64,000 bases of DNA from Litoreibacter meonggei (GTDB lineage Bacteria; Pseudomonadota; Alphaproteobacteria; Rhodobacterales; Rhodobacteraceae): positions 186,001 to 250,000 of the forward strand of contig NZ_RCCE01000005.1 of the NCBI RefSeq assembly GCF_003663885.1. The letters run 5' to 3'. Numbering within the stretch: position 1 is the stretch's first letter; the number at the start of each line of letters is the position of its first letter. The notes beneath the pieces were generated by a model. It was not told the origin of the DNA and did no database searches. It was given only the letters and a program-made list of their open reading frames with translations. A program made the position numbers and the translations under genes. Below, in pieces: positions 52,505-61,605 of this stretch.

Positions 52505-52825
52505 ATGGCCACCGTCGCAGTAACCGATGCAACTTTTGATGCCGAAGTCCGCAACTCTGACATTCCTGTCATGGTCGACTTCTGGGCCGAATGGTGCGGT
52601 CCTTGCAAACAAATCGGACCAGCTTTGGAAGAGCTATCTTCTGAGTACGAAGGCAAAGTCAAAATCGTCAAAGTGAATATCGACGAAAACCCCAATGCTG
52701 CTGCAGCGGTCGGCGTCCGCTCCATTCCAGCATTGTTCATGTTCAAGGACGGCGAAGTCGTCTCGAACAAAGTCGGCGCTGCTCCGAAATCCGCTTTTGA
52801 CGGCTGGATCAAAGAGACTATCTAA
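52505..52825 (+). CDS. trxA: Thioredoxin
   Basis: A 106-residue thioredoxin 1 with the active site [16 protein letters not shown] (Cys31/Cys34 region) and the cis-proline segment [14 protein letters not shown]. It is the general dithiol reductant of the cytoplasm. It has its own promoter and a strong terminator, so it is separate from addAB although adjacent, as in many alphaproteobacteria. Confidence 0.97.
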   Translation: MATVAVTDATFDAEVRNSDIPVMVDFWAEWCGPCKQIGPALEELSSEYEGKVKIVKVNIDENPNAAAAVGVRSIPALFMFKDGEVVSNKVGAAPKSAFDGWIKETI

Positions 52826-52850
52826 GCTGATCACTTAATCGAATAGATAA

Positions 52851-52879
52851 GGGCGCAGCCGGTTGGCCGCGCCCTTTTT
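52851..52879 (+). terminator. Rho-independent terminator of trxA
   Basis: GGGCGC (52851-52856) pairs with GCGCCC (52869-52874), followed by five T. It lies 26 bp after the trxA stop and also separates it from the convergent amtB. Confidence 0.9.
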
Positions 52880-52899
52880 CTTTGCGTAGAGGTTAGCGC

Positions 52900-54219
52900 C
52901 TAGTTTTTGAACTCTGGGTACGCCTCCATACCCAGCTCTGCCATGTCGAGGCCCATGACCTCGTCCTCCTCGGAGACGCGGATACCCGTGGTCGACTTCA
53001 AGATGAACCAGATCACGCTGGACACCGTGAAGACGAACACGCCAACCACGGCAATCGCGTAAAGCTGCGTGCCAAGGCTTGCGTCGCCGTTGGTGAAAGT
53101 CACTGCGATGGTGCCCCAGATACCCGCCATCAAGTGAACAGGTATCGCGCCGACCACGTCGTCGATTTTCAGCTTGTCGAGGAAAGGCACCGCAAAGACC
53201 ACGATGATGCCGCCCACCGCGCCGATCAAAGTCGCGGCACCCAGCGATGGGGTCAGCGGCTCCGCAGTGATGGAAACCAGACCGGCGAGTGAGCCGTTCA
53301 GCACCATGGTCAAGTCGACCTTCTTGTAAAGCAGTTGGGTCAGGATCAGCGCAGCCACAGCCCCACCGGCCGCCGCCGTGTTGGTATTGGCGAAGATGCG
53401 GCTGATGTCTGCCACGTTACCAGCGGTGTTCATGTACAGCTGAGAGCCACCGTTGAAGCCGAACCAACCCATCCACAGGATGAACGTCCCCAACGTTGCC
53501 AGCGGCAGGTTGGACCCCATGAACGGAACCGTTCGGCCGTCTTTGTATTTGCCGATGCGTGGACCAAGGATCAACGCGCCAGCCAAAGCCGCCCAGCCCC
53601 CGACCGAGTGCACAACAGTGGACCCCGCAAAATCCTGGAAACCCATCCCGTCAAGAAAGCCGCCGCCCCATTTCCAAGAGGCCTGGATCGGGTAGATAAA
53701 CGCAGTCAGCACAACCACGAAGGCCAAGAAGGGCCACAGCTTGATCCGCTCGGCCAACGCACCGGACACGATCGACGCGGTGGCGGCGCAGAACATCAGC
53801 TGGAAGAAAAAGTCGGAACCAACAGAGGCGTAGGTCAGATCAGGTTCGGAACCCTCAAGGCCAACATTCTCAAGGGATGTCGTGGAAAATGCGCCAAGGA
53901 GACCGTCCATGCTCCAGCCATCCCCCGGATACATCAGGTTGTAACCGACAAGGTAATACGCAATCGCCGACAGCGCGAAGAGCGCGATGTTCTTGGTCAA
54001 CTGCATGGTCACGTTCTTCGAGCGGACCAGCCCCGCTTCCAACATGGCAAAACCCGCCGCCATAAAGAAGACAAGGAAGCCCGCCACGAGGAACATAAAC
54101 GTGTTCAGGATGAAGCCGATTTCGGCGAAGGTCGGAAGCGCGTCCGCATCTTGCGCCAGCCCCATGGTCGGCTGCGCGATAAGCGCGACAACAACGGGCA
54201 GTGTTCTAGTGAGTTTCAT
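52900..54219 (-). CDS. amtB: Ammonium transporter
   Basis: A 439-residue Amt/Mep/Rh-family channel with a cleavable signal (MKLTRTLPVVVALIAQPTMG) and about eleven membrane helices. Typical segments are AGFAMLEAGLVRSKNVTMQL, DFAGSTVVHSVGGWAALAGA (first pore His) and VHLMAGIWGTIAVTF (second pore His). It lies 23 bp after glnK, whose product blocks the channel when nitrogen is plentiful. Confidence 0.96.
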   Translation of the reverse strand: MKLTRTLPVVVALIAQPTMGLAQDADALPTFAEIGFILNTFMFLVAGFLVFFMAAGFAMLEAGLVRSKNVTMQLTKNIALFALSAIAYYLVGYNLMYPGDGWSMDGLLGAFSTTSLENVGLEGSEPDLTYASVGSDFFFQLMFCAATASIVSGALAERIKLWPFLAFVVVLTAFIYPIQASWKWGGGFLDGMGFQDFAGSTVVHSVGGWAALAGALILGPRIGKYKDGRTVPFMGSNLPLATLGTFILWMGWFGFNGGSQLYMNTAGNVADISRIFANTNTAAAGGAVAALILTQLLYKKVDLTMVLNGSLAGLVSITAEPLTPSLGAATLIGAVGGIIVVFAVPFLDKLKIDDVVGAIPVHLMAGIWGTIAVTFTNGDASLGTQLYAIAVVGVFVFTVSSVIWFILKSTTGIRVSEEDEVMGLDMAELGMEAYPEFKN

Positions 54220-54242
54220 ATGTCTTATCCCCTTGCGGCGCC

Positions 54243-54581
54243 CTAAAGCGCATCTTCATTTGTTTCACCGGTGCGCACGCGGACGGCTTGCGTCACGTCG
54301 AGCACAAGGATTTTGCCATCCCCGATTTTGTCCGTGCGCGCGGTGGATGCGATGGTCTCGACCACTTGGTCGGCCATGGCAGCGGTCACCGCGATCTCCA
54401 GCTTTACCTTCGGCACAAAGTTCACGGCGTATTCCGCGCCGCGGTAGATTTCCGTGTGACCTGACTGAGAGCCAAAGCCCTTGATCTCGGTCACCATCAT
54501 CCCGCGCACGCCGATGGCGGTCAGCGCCTCGCGGACCTCCTCCAGCTTGAACGGCTTGATTGCTGCAATGATCAGTTTCAC
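54243..54581 (-). CDS. glnK: Nitrogen regulatory PII protein GlnK
   Basis: A 112-residue PII signal protein, the exact family length when read from the GTG at 54581 (behind GGGGAAG). It has KLIIAAIKPFKLEEVREAL, the T-loop with the uridylylation tyrosine in YRGAEYAVNFVPK and the ending GKILVLDVTQAVRVRTGE. It senses 2-oxoglutarate and ATP/ADP and regulates AmtB encoded next door. A small hairpin lies in its leader. I looked for but did not find a canonical sigma-54 (GG-N10-GC) promoter. Confidence 0.95.
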   Translation of the reverse strand: MKLIIAAIKPFKLEEVREALTAIGVRGMMVTEIKGFGSQSGHTEIYRGAEYAVNFVPKVKLEIAVTAAMADQVVETIASTARTDKIGDGKILVLDVTQAVRVRTGETNEDAL

Positions 54582-54600
54582 TGTCTTCCCCTTCAAATTT

Positions 54601-54617
54601 GCCCCGATTGCCGGGGC
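54601..54617 (-). promoter_or_regulatory. Hairpin in the glnK leader
   Basis: GCCCCG (54601-54606) and CGGGGC (54612-54617) pair perfectly around a 5-base loop, 20-36 bases before the glnK GTG. It may affect leader stability or translation; no T-run follows. Confidence 0.4.
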
Positions 54618-54838
54618 GCGTCTGGGTTAAAGACAGTCGCTGCACGTGACCGCAGCAATGCTGTGGACCCTGATTTTGGAGAAAATGCTGCTCTGCGGCA
54701 TGAATTCTTGCACAAATTTTAGCCGCTGCACGCTAATTAAGCGAAATTGAGACGAAGCCTGCACAGACTTCCCCTCCACATCTGTCCCAAGCCGCCCTAT
54801 ATTGATCCCAACAAAAAGCAGCTTTGAAGCGCAGGTAC

Positions 54839-57040
54839 ATGAGCAATTCTGGAAGAAAGAAGCCCCCTTTGGTGGCCGAAAAACGCTATAGCAAAGCCGC
54901 TAAGGCGAAACCGAAGCCAAAGGCCAAGCCGAAACCCCGCGTGACCAAGCGCAAGGCCGCGCCGCGCAAGCGTGGCGTTATCGGGTGGATTCTGTTCCCG
55001 TTTGTCTGGACCTTCCGGCTGATCTGGCGGCTGACATGGCGGATCACCGCCGTCGCCGCGATCCTGCTGGCCGCTGCCGTGGCCTATACCTATGCGCAAC
55101 TCCCTCCGGTTGAGGAATTGCTGGACGGGCGGACCCGTGGCTCGGTCACGGTTCTGGACCGCGAGAACGTGGTTTTCGCATGGCGGGGTGACAATTTCGG
55201 CGGTGCGGTCCGCGCGGAATCCGTGGCGCCTGCGTTGAAAAACGCCGTGGTCGCGACCGAGGACAAGCGGTTCTACTGGCATCTGGGCATCTCGCCGCGT
55301 GGTATCGCATCGGCGATGCGCATCAACATGCGCGAGGGGCGCAAACCGTGGAAAGGCAACGGCGGCTCGACCCTGACGCAACAAACGGCCAAGCTGCTGT
55401 GCCTTGGTGTGAAGTTTGACCCCACCAAATGGAAGAACGAAACAGAATACGAAGCCGACTGCCGCCGCACCACATTGGCCCGCAAAGGCAAGGAAGCGCT
55501 CTACGCGCTGGCGATGGAGGCCAAGTATTCGAAGAACGACATCCTGTCGATCTATCTGAACCGCGCCTATTTGGGCGGCGGCGCGCGTGGGTTCGAGGCC
55601 GCATCGCAAATCTATTTCGGCAAACACGCCGCCAAAGTCAGCATCCCGGAATCTGCAATGCTGGCGGGCTTGTTGAAGGCCCCGTCGACCTATGCGCCGA
55701 CAAACAACCTGCAACGCGCCCAAGATCGCGCGGCGACGGTCCTGAAGCTGATGCGAGAGCAGGGTTATATCTCGTCTTCCGACGAAGCAGCCGCGAACGC
55801 CGCCCCTGCGACCCTGTCCAAAGCCGCGCAAGCGCGGGCCGGTGGCTATTTCGTAGATTGGGTGATGGACACCGCGCCGGACTTTCTGGCGAACGATACG
55901 ACCGAAGACGTGATGATCCGCTCCACCTTCGACACGCGCCTGCAAAAGGCCGCGGAAGACGCGCTGGATTACATCTTCGAGGAAAAAGTGCGCGAAGGCT
56001 CCGAAGCGCAGGCCGCGATTGTGGTCATGTCTGCCGATGGCGCGGTGCGCGCGATGGTGGGCGGGCGTCAAGCGAAGGTCTCTGGCGCGTTCAACCGCGC
56101 AGTGCAGGCCAAGCGGCAAACCGGATCGGCCTTCAAGCCGTTCGTCTATGCCGCCGCGATGGATTTGGGCTTCCAGTATGACAGCATTGTGGTGGATGAA
56201 CCCTTCACTATCAACGTCCCCGGCTCGGGCCCCTACACGCCGAAGAACTATACACGCAACTTCAAAGGCGAAATGACGCTGACCGATGCGCTGGCGCAGT
56301 CCATAAACACCGTAGCCGTGAAAGTGTCCGAAGCCGTGGGCCGTGACAACGTGCGCGATGTGGCCGAAAGATTCGGCATCGACAATGAACTGGCCGCCGG
56401 CCCCGCGCTGGCGCTTGGCGCGTCTGAAAGCACACTGTTGGAGATGACAGGGGCCTACGCAGGCATCCTGAACGGCGGGCGTGCAGTATCACCTTACGGC
56501 ATTCGCGAACTACGCCTGAAAGGCGACCAGGACGCGCTGTTCGGCCAAGGCGGCGGCTACGGCGAGCGGGTTATCACCGAAAGTGCCGCGCAACAGCTCA
56601 CCTACATGATGTACCGCGTCGTCAATGACGGCACGGGACGGCGTGCGAAGCTGGGCGACCGCGAAGTCGCGGGCAAAACCGGCACCACAAGTGCCGCGAA
56701 GGATGCTTGGTTCATCGGTTTCACCGCTCAGTATGTCGTGGGCGTCTGGATGGGGTATGATGACAATACCCCGCTAAACGACGTGACCGGCGGAGGATTG
56801 CCGGCGGACATTTGGAAAGAGACCATGGTGCGTGTAACGGACGGCCTTCCGGCGGAACCGCTGCCCATGATCCGGCCGGCAAATCCACCGCGCGTGACGC
56901 GGCCAGAACCCGTCCAGCAGCCCCGTGTGGCGCAAAGCAGGCGTGGCAACACGCAAGGCAACCAAAATTTGGAAAACGTCACCGAGCAGATCATCCGCGA
57001 TGTGGGCAATCTGCTCGGGAAACTGTTAGGCGGGAATTAA
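54839..57040 (+). CDS. Class A penicillin-binding protein (bifunctional glycosyltransferase/transpeptidase, PBP1A-type)
   Basis: A 733-residue peptidoglycan synthase. A basic cytoplasmic tail (rich in Lys-Pro-Lys-Ala) precedes one membrane helix (about residues 40-90). The GT51 domain has VVATEDKRFYWHLGI and GGSTLTQQTAKLL. The transpeptidase domain has the active serine in TGSAFKPF (about 431), QSINT and KTGTTSAAKD (about 613). A Pro/Arg/Gln-rich tail ends it. The ATG at 54839 is preferred over a TTG 15 bp earlier. Confidence 0.92.
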   Translation: MSNSGRKKPPLVAEKRYSKAAKAKPKPKAKPKPRVTKRKAAPRKRGVIGWILFPFVWTFRLIWRLTWRITAVAAILLAAAVAYTYAQLPPVEELLDGRTRGSVTVLDRENVVFAWRGDNFGGAVRAESVAPALKNAVVATEDKRFYWHLGISPRGIASAMRINMREGRKPWKGNGGSTLTQQTAKLLCLGVKFDPTKWKNETEYEADCRRTTLARKGKEALYALAMEAKYSKNDILSIYLNRAYLGGGARGFEAASQIYFGKHAAKVSIPESAMLAGLLKAPSTYAPTNNLQRAQDRAATVLKLMREQGYISSSDEAAANAAPATLSKAAQARAGGYFVDWVMDTAPDFLANDTTEDVMIRSTFDTRLQKAAEDALDYIFEEKVREGSEAQAAIVVMSADGAVRAMVGGRQAKVSGAFNRAVQAKRQTGSAFKPFVYAAAMDLGFQYDSIVVDEPFTINVPGSGPYTPKNYTRNFKGEMTLTDALAQSINTVAVKVSEAVGRDNVRDVAERFGIDNELAAGPALALGASESTLLEMTGAYAGILNGGRAVSPYGIRELRLKGDQDALFGQGGGYGERVITESAAQQLTYMMYRVVNDGTGRRAKLGDREVAGKTGTTSAAKDAWFIGFTAQYVVGVWMGYDDNTPLNDVTGGGLPADIWKETMVRVTDGLPAEPLPMIRPANPPRVTRPEPVQQPRVAQSRRGNTQGNQNLENVTEQIIRDVGNLLGKLLGGN

Positions 57041-57636
57041 CCCAGCTTTTTGAGGTCGGCGGTCAGCGCGCCGATGTCGCCGCGCCGCTTGTCGAGCATG
57101 GCACCGATTTCGGCCCGCTCCGAGGTCAGCGTATTCACGCCCTCGATGATGATATTGAAGATCTTCGGCTTGCCGGATTTGTCCGACACAAGCCAAGTCA
57201 CCTTGAACGGCGCAGAACCACGCAACTTGGCGGTGGACTTGACCTCCACGTTGCTTTTCGACGCGCGAGAGCCTTCGACGATGATTTGACCACCGACGAA
57301 CTCGTTGAAACGCTTGCCATATTTGCGAGTGAAGTAACCTTTGAAGGCGGACACAAACGCCGAAACCTCAGCCTTGCTGGCACTACGGCGTGCAGGCCCA
57401 AGCGTCGTCAGGGCAATGATATTCACGTCGGCATACCGCTCGAACACGCGCTGGAAATCACGCAGCATCGCATTCTCGGACTTGCCCGAAGCGATGATCT
57501 TGTTGATGTCGCCAACTGCGCTCTCGACAAGCTTTTCGGCGGCAGAGCCGGACAACGCAAAGGCCGGAAGCGGCAGTGTCAGCGCAGCAAGGCTTGCGAC
57601 GAATGTACGACGTGAAAAGAGATTATTCATTACCAT
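57037..57636 (-). CDS. mlaC: MlaC-family lipid-binding protein with Tat-type signal
   Basis: A 199-residue periplasmic protein of the MlaC/Ttg2D family, which shuttles phospholipid between the outer membrane MlaA complex and the inner membrane MlaFEDB transporter. The signal region FSRRTFVASLAALTLPLPAFA has a twin-arginine S-R-R-x-F motif, unlike the usual Sec signal. Mature parts include FKGYFTRKYGKRFNEFVGG and VTWLVSDKSGKPKIFNI. It starts inside the end of mlaA (ATG at 57636; 57630 is possible) and its stop overlaps the convergent penicillin-binding protein stop. Confidence 0.87.
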   Translation of the reverse strand: MVMNNLFSRRTFVASLAALTLPLPAFALSGSAAEKLVESAVGDINKIIASGKSENAMLRDFQRVFERYADVNIIALTTLGPARRSASKAEVSAFVSAFKGYFTRKYGKRFNEFVGGQIIVEGSRASKSNVEVKSTAKLRGSAPFKVTWLVSDKSGKPKIFNIIIEGVNTLTSERAEIGAMLDKRRGDIGALTADLKKLG

Positions 57637-58375
57637 AGACGTCCTCATAGGGGTCAATATAGTCCGGCTGCGCCCCGCCCGAGAGCTTGAAGCGCCGGTT
57701 TTGCAGATAAAGAAGCCGCGCCTGCGCGTAGCCGTCTTCGCTTTCATATAGAACCGAGTCTACCAAATCTGAATAGCGGTAGCGATCACCAAACCGTGCG
57801 GCCACGCTGGCACCGGTCCCGGCACTTCTTAGCGGGCCGTCTACGGCAAAATTAAGCGGGTTCATCAAAATATCCACGACCCGACCTGCAGCATGGCGCT
57901 CGGTCGATGGCCCGACGAGTGGAAGTTCCAGATACGCGCCTTCAGGCGCCCCCCAGACATGCAACGTCTCGCCAAAGTCGGTACGACGATTTTCCAAGCC
58001 TGCTTCCGTGGCCACGTCGAGCAGACCACCAAACCCGAACGTCGTGTTCATAAGGAAACGGAACGTGTTGTGGCCTGCATTCTCGATGCGAAATTGCAGC
58101 AGGTTGTTGAGTACTTGCCCCGGCAGATTCAGGTTGGACGCGAAATTCGACACGCCCGTGCGCACAGGTGACGGCACGAATGAGCCATAGCCATTTGATG
58201 CAGGACGCACCAACGCCCTATCAATCGAAAGATTGGCGGCATGGGTGTCGCGGTTCTGATCTTCGATAGGATCGTTAATCCCAACACCAATGGGGGCAGC
58301 GGTGCACCCGGCAACCACAACGGCCACAAGCACGGCGCAAATCCGCTTCGACAAAACATATACCATTTTATTCAT
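57623..58375 (-). CDS. mlaA: MlaA (VacJ)-family outer-membrane lipoprotein
   Basis: A 250-residue lipoprotein with signal and lipobox Val-Ala-Gly-Cys (Cys24). The VacJ domain has DPIEDQNRDTHAANLSIDRA, FRFLMNTTFGFGGLLDVATE and GETLHVWGAPEGAYLELPLV, closely matching MlaA. It removes phospholipid from the outer leaflet and hands it to MlaC, encoded directly downstream with overlapping ends. The start at 58375 follows GGGGGC. Confidence 0.93.
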   Translation of the reverse strand: MNKMVYVLSKRICAVLVAVVVAGCTAAPIGVGINDPIEDQNRDTHAANLSIDRALVRPASNGYGSFVPSPVRTGVSNFASNLNLPGQVLNNLLQFRIENAGHNTFRFLMNTTFGFGGLLDVATEAGLENRRTDFGETLHVWGAPEGAYLELPLVGPSTERHAAGRVVDILMNPLNFAVDGPLRSAGTGASVAARFGDRYRYSDLVDSVLYESEDGYAQARLLYLQNRRFKLSGGAQPDYIDPYEDVYGNE

Positions 58376-58558
58376 TTGCCCCCATCCGGGTCGTCTAAAG
58401 TCCAAGTGTGGCGCTATATGAGACGATGTTGCAAAGTTCCAGATATTCAAGCCACGGCCTAGCACTCTTTATAACAATAGAGGATTGAAAGGCACAATCG
58501 AATGTCGATATCACAACGCACTGGCGCGATGCATGTAAAATAGGGTTAGAACTTTCGC

Positions 58559-60295
58559 ATGAGAAGAGAGCACAACCACCTTGGCCGAGCCGAACTAATT
58601 GCCGCGCGCCGCGAAAGCCGCCCGCTGTTTATTGCCGCATTTGTCTTCAGTATCTTTGTGAACCTGTTGATGCTGACCGGCCCGCTTTACATGCTTCAAG
58701 TCTACGACAGGGTTCTTGGGTCACGATCCGAGGAAACGCTGGTCGCCCTGTCGATCTTGGTCGTGTTCCTCTATGCCATGATGGGCCTGCTGGACTACGC
58801 CCGTGGCCGCATCCTGTCACGGATCGGGGCGCGGTTTCAGGATAAGCTGGACCGCCGCGTCTTTTCGGCGATGCAGCGTAAATCCAACCTTGCCCCGCAA
58901 TCCGGCGACAACAACACCGGCTTGCGCGATTTGGAATCGGTGCAAACCCTGCTGTCCTCCCCCGCGCTTCTGGCGTTGTTCGACATGCCTTGGACCCCCG
59001 TTTTCGTTGCCGCCATCTTCATTTTCCACCCCTGGCTGGGCTATCTGGCCGTCGCTGGAGGCACGTTGCTGGTCATCTTGACCCTGATAAACCAACGCAT
59101 GACGCGTCAGCCGCAACTGGAAGCCGGAATATCCAGCCTTCAGGCAAATCGCCTGTCCGACGAGATTATGGAAGAGACCGAAGTCATCGCCGGCCTTGGC
59201 ATGCGCGAGGCTAGTTTTGACCGTTGGCAGGTACTCCGCTCCGAGTCGCTGCAAAAATCCATACTGAAAGCCGACCGCGGTGGCGCCGTCACAGCCACAA
59301 CCAAGACGCTTCGGCTGTTTTTGCAATCGGCGATGCTGGGCCTTGGGGCCTATCTGGTGCTGCAAAACGAAATGACCGCAGGCGCAATGATCGCGGGCTC
59401 TATCCTGCTGGGCCGCGCACTTGCCCCAATTGAAATGGCCATCGGCCAATGGGCATTGGTGCAACGCGCGCTGATGGGTTGGGAAAGCCTCAAAGCGCTA
59501 TTGTCCGAGGTCGCCATTTTGCCAGACCGCACACCCCTGCCACGCCCGGAAGCACATCTAAGCGGCGAGCAGATCACCGTTATCCCGCCCGGTGAGAAAC
59601 AGGCCACGCTGCGGATGGTTTCCTTCGACCTGCCGCCCGGACAAGCCATGGGTGTGATCGGGCAATCCGGCGCGGGCAAGTCCACATTGGCCAAAGCGCT
59701 CACCGGCATTTGGCCGACCGCTGGTGGCAAGATACGTCTTGGTGGTGCTGCGCTGGATCAATACGACCCCGACACATTGGGAAGCCATATCGGCTATCTG
59801 CCGCAAAAGGTGACGTTGTTCGACGGTACAATTGGCGAGAACATCGCGCGGCTTCAGCAAAACGCCGACCCGAAGGCCATCATCAAAGCCGCCCAAAAGG
59901 CGGATGCGCATGAGATGATCCTGCGCCAGCCGCAAGGCTATGACACGCATATCTCCGCCACGCGGGGTCGGATGTCCGGCGGCGAATTGCAGCGCATCGG
60001 GCTAGCACGCGCCTTGTATGGCGAACCGGTTTTGCTGGTTTTGGACGAGCCGAACTCAAACCTCGACAATGACGGCTCCGTCGCATTGAATACCGCCATT
60101 CGTGCGATGAAGGCCGACGGTGGTTCGGTTATCATCATGGCGCACCGCCCCTCTGCCATCGTCGAGTGCGAGCTGTTGATGGTTCTGGAACAAGGCCAAC
60201 GCCGTGCCTTCGGCCCCCGCGACGAAGTTCTGAAAGGCACCGTGGCCAACCACAAAACCATTGCCGAGAAATCCGGACCGGGAGGCGTAACATGA
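58559..60295 (+). CDS. Type I secretion ABC transporter (PrtD-like permease/ATPase)
   Basis: A 578-residue half-transporter with an N-terminal membrane domain of about six helices (residues 20-300) and an ATPase domain: Walker A GQSGAGKSTLAKAL, signature MSGGELQRIGLARAL and Walker B VLLVLDEPNSNLD. The wording (ARRESRPLFIAAFVFSIFVN, YDRVLGSRSEETLVAL) is that of the PrtD subfamily of protein exporters. The adaptor gene overlaps its stop (ATGA). No outer-membrane TolC gene and no RTX-type substrate is nearby. Confidence 0.92.
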   Translation: MRREHNHLGRAELIAARRESRPLFIAAFVFSIFVNLLMLTGPLYMLQVYDRVLGSRSEETLVALSILVVFLYAMMGLLDYARGRILSRIGARFQDKLDRRVFSAMQRKSNLAPQSGDNNTGLRDLESVQTLLSSPALLALFDMPWTPVFVAAIFIFHPWLGYLAVAGGTLLVILTLINQRMTRQPQLEAGISSLQANRLSDEIMEETEVIAGLGMREASFDRWQVLRSESLQKSILKADRGGAVTATTKTLRLFLQSAMLGLGAYLVLQNEMTAGAMIAGSILLGRALAPIEMAIGQWALVQRALMGWESLKALLSEVAILPDRTPLPRPEAHLSGEQITVIPPGEKQATLRMVSFDLPPGQAMGVIGQSGAGKSTLAKALTGIWPTAGGKIRLGGAALDQYDPDTLGSHIGYLPQKVTLFDGTIGENIARLQQNADPKAIIKAAQKADAHEMILRQPQGYDTHISATRGRMSGGELQRIGLARALYGEPVLLVLDEPNSNLDNDGSVALNTAIRAMKADGGSVIIMAHRPSAIVECELLMVLEQGQRRAFGPRDEVLKGTVANHKTIAEKSGPGGVT

Positions 60296-61593
60296 CCGAC
60301 GCAAAGACATGGTCCGCCCGCCTGCCCGTAAGCATCGGTCTGGCTGCCTTGGTGGTGCTGCTCGGCGGCTTTGGCCTGTGGGCCGTTGAAGCCAACATCG
60401 CAGGCGCAATCATCGCACCGGGGCGCATCGAGGTCGACCAGAACCGTCAGGTGCTGCAACACCCCGATGGCGGCGTGGTCGCTGCAGTTCCCGTGCGTGA
60501 AGGGGATCGCGTAAAGAAGGGTGACCTGTTGGTTAAGCTGGACGACACCCGCCTGCGGTCTGAAATGCTGATCGTTGAAGGGCAGCTGTTCGAGATCCTC
60601 GCGCGCAATGGCAGACTGAAAGCCGAACGCGACGGGACACGCGAAATCACCTTTGACCCACTGTTGCTTCAGGCCGTGCAGTCCCGCCCACAACTCACGG
60701 AGCTTGTAGACGGCCAGCAACGGTTATTTGAAACCCGCGTGGACTCTGCCAATCAATCAATCGAACAACTCGAAAAGCGCAAAGCACAGATCACAAATCA
60801 GGTGGACGGGGTACGAGCCCAGCAACAGGCGTTGGAAACGCAACTCAGCCTGCTGCAAGAGGAATTGTTGGCCCAACAGGGTCTGCTCGACAAAGGTTTG
60901 GCGCAATCCAGCCGTGTTTTGGCATTGCGCCGTGAAGATGCGCGCCTGCGTGGGACGGTAGGGGAATTGACTGCCTCCGTCGCTGAAAACGAGGGCCGGA
61001 TCACCGAGATCGACCTTGAAATCCTGCGCTTAGCCACCCTGCGCAAGGAAGAGGCGATCACCCAGCTACGCGACCTGCAATACCGCGAATTTGAGTTGCG
61101 CGAACAACGCCTTTCGCTGCAAGAACGCCTGTCTCGCCTTGATATTACCGCACCGGTTTCAGGGTTGATTTTCGGCCTTACGGTTTTTGCCGAACGCGCG
61201 GTAATTCAACCCGCCGAAGCGCTGATGTTTATCGTACCGCAAGACCGCCCGATGGTGATTACCGGTGAAATAGAGCCGATCCATGTAGACGAGGTCTATC
61301 TGGGTCAAGACGTCACCCTGCGCTTTGCCACCTTTGACGCCCGCACCACGCCGGAGGTGTTCGGCACCGTCTCGTCCATCTCTGGCGACGCATTCCGCGA
61401 CGAGGCAACGGGCCGCAGCTTCTACCGTGTCGAGATGACTTTGAAAGAAGGCGAGATCGACCGCTTGGGCGATGTGGACCTTGTACCGGGGATGCCGGTG
61501 GACGGTTTCATCCGCACCGCCGACAGATCACCGATGACATATCTGCTGAAACCTTTTACCGATTACTTCAATCGCGCCTTCCGCGAGACCTGA
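60292..61593 (+). CDS. Type I secretion membrane-fusion protein (HlyD/PrtE family)
   Basis: A 433-residue periplasmic adaptor with a single N-terminal membrane helix (about residues 12-33), a biotinyl-lipoyl-like half motif (HPDGGVVAAVPVREGDRVKK), a long coiled-coil hairpin (about 130-290) and a C-terminal beta-barrel (VPGMPVDGFIRTADRSPMTY). It would bridge the ABC exporter to an outer-membrane channel encoded elsewhere. It is coupled to the ABC gene, and ridA begins 12 bp later. Confidence 0.92.
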   Translation: MTDAKTWSARLPVSIGLAALVVLLGGFGLWAVEANIAGAIIAPGRIEVDQNRQVLQHPDGGVVAAVPVREGDRVKKGDLLVKLDDTRLRSEMLIVEGQLFEILARNGRLKAERDGTREITFDPLLLQAVQSRPQLTELVDGQQRLFETRVDSANQSIEQLEKRKAQITNQVDGVRAQQQALETQLSLLQEELLAQQGLLDKGLAQSSRVLALRREDARLRGTVGELTASVAENEGRITEIDLEILRLATLRKEEAITQLRDLQYREFELREQRLSLQERLSRLDITAPVSGLIFGLTVFAERAVIQPAEALMFIVPQDRPMVITGEIEPIHVDEVYLGQDVTLRFATFDARTTPEVFGTVSSISGDAFRDEATGRSFYRVEMTLKEGEIDRLGDVDLVPGMPVDGFIRTADRSPMTYLLKPFTDYFNRAFRET

Positions 61594-61605
61594 ACGGAGA
61601 TCACC

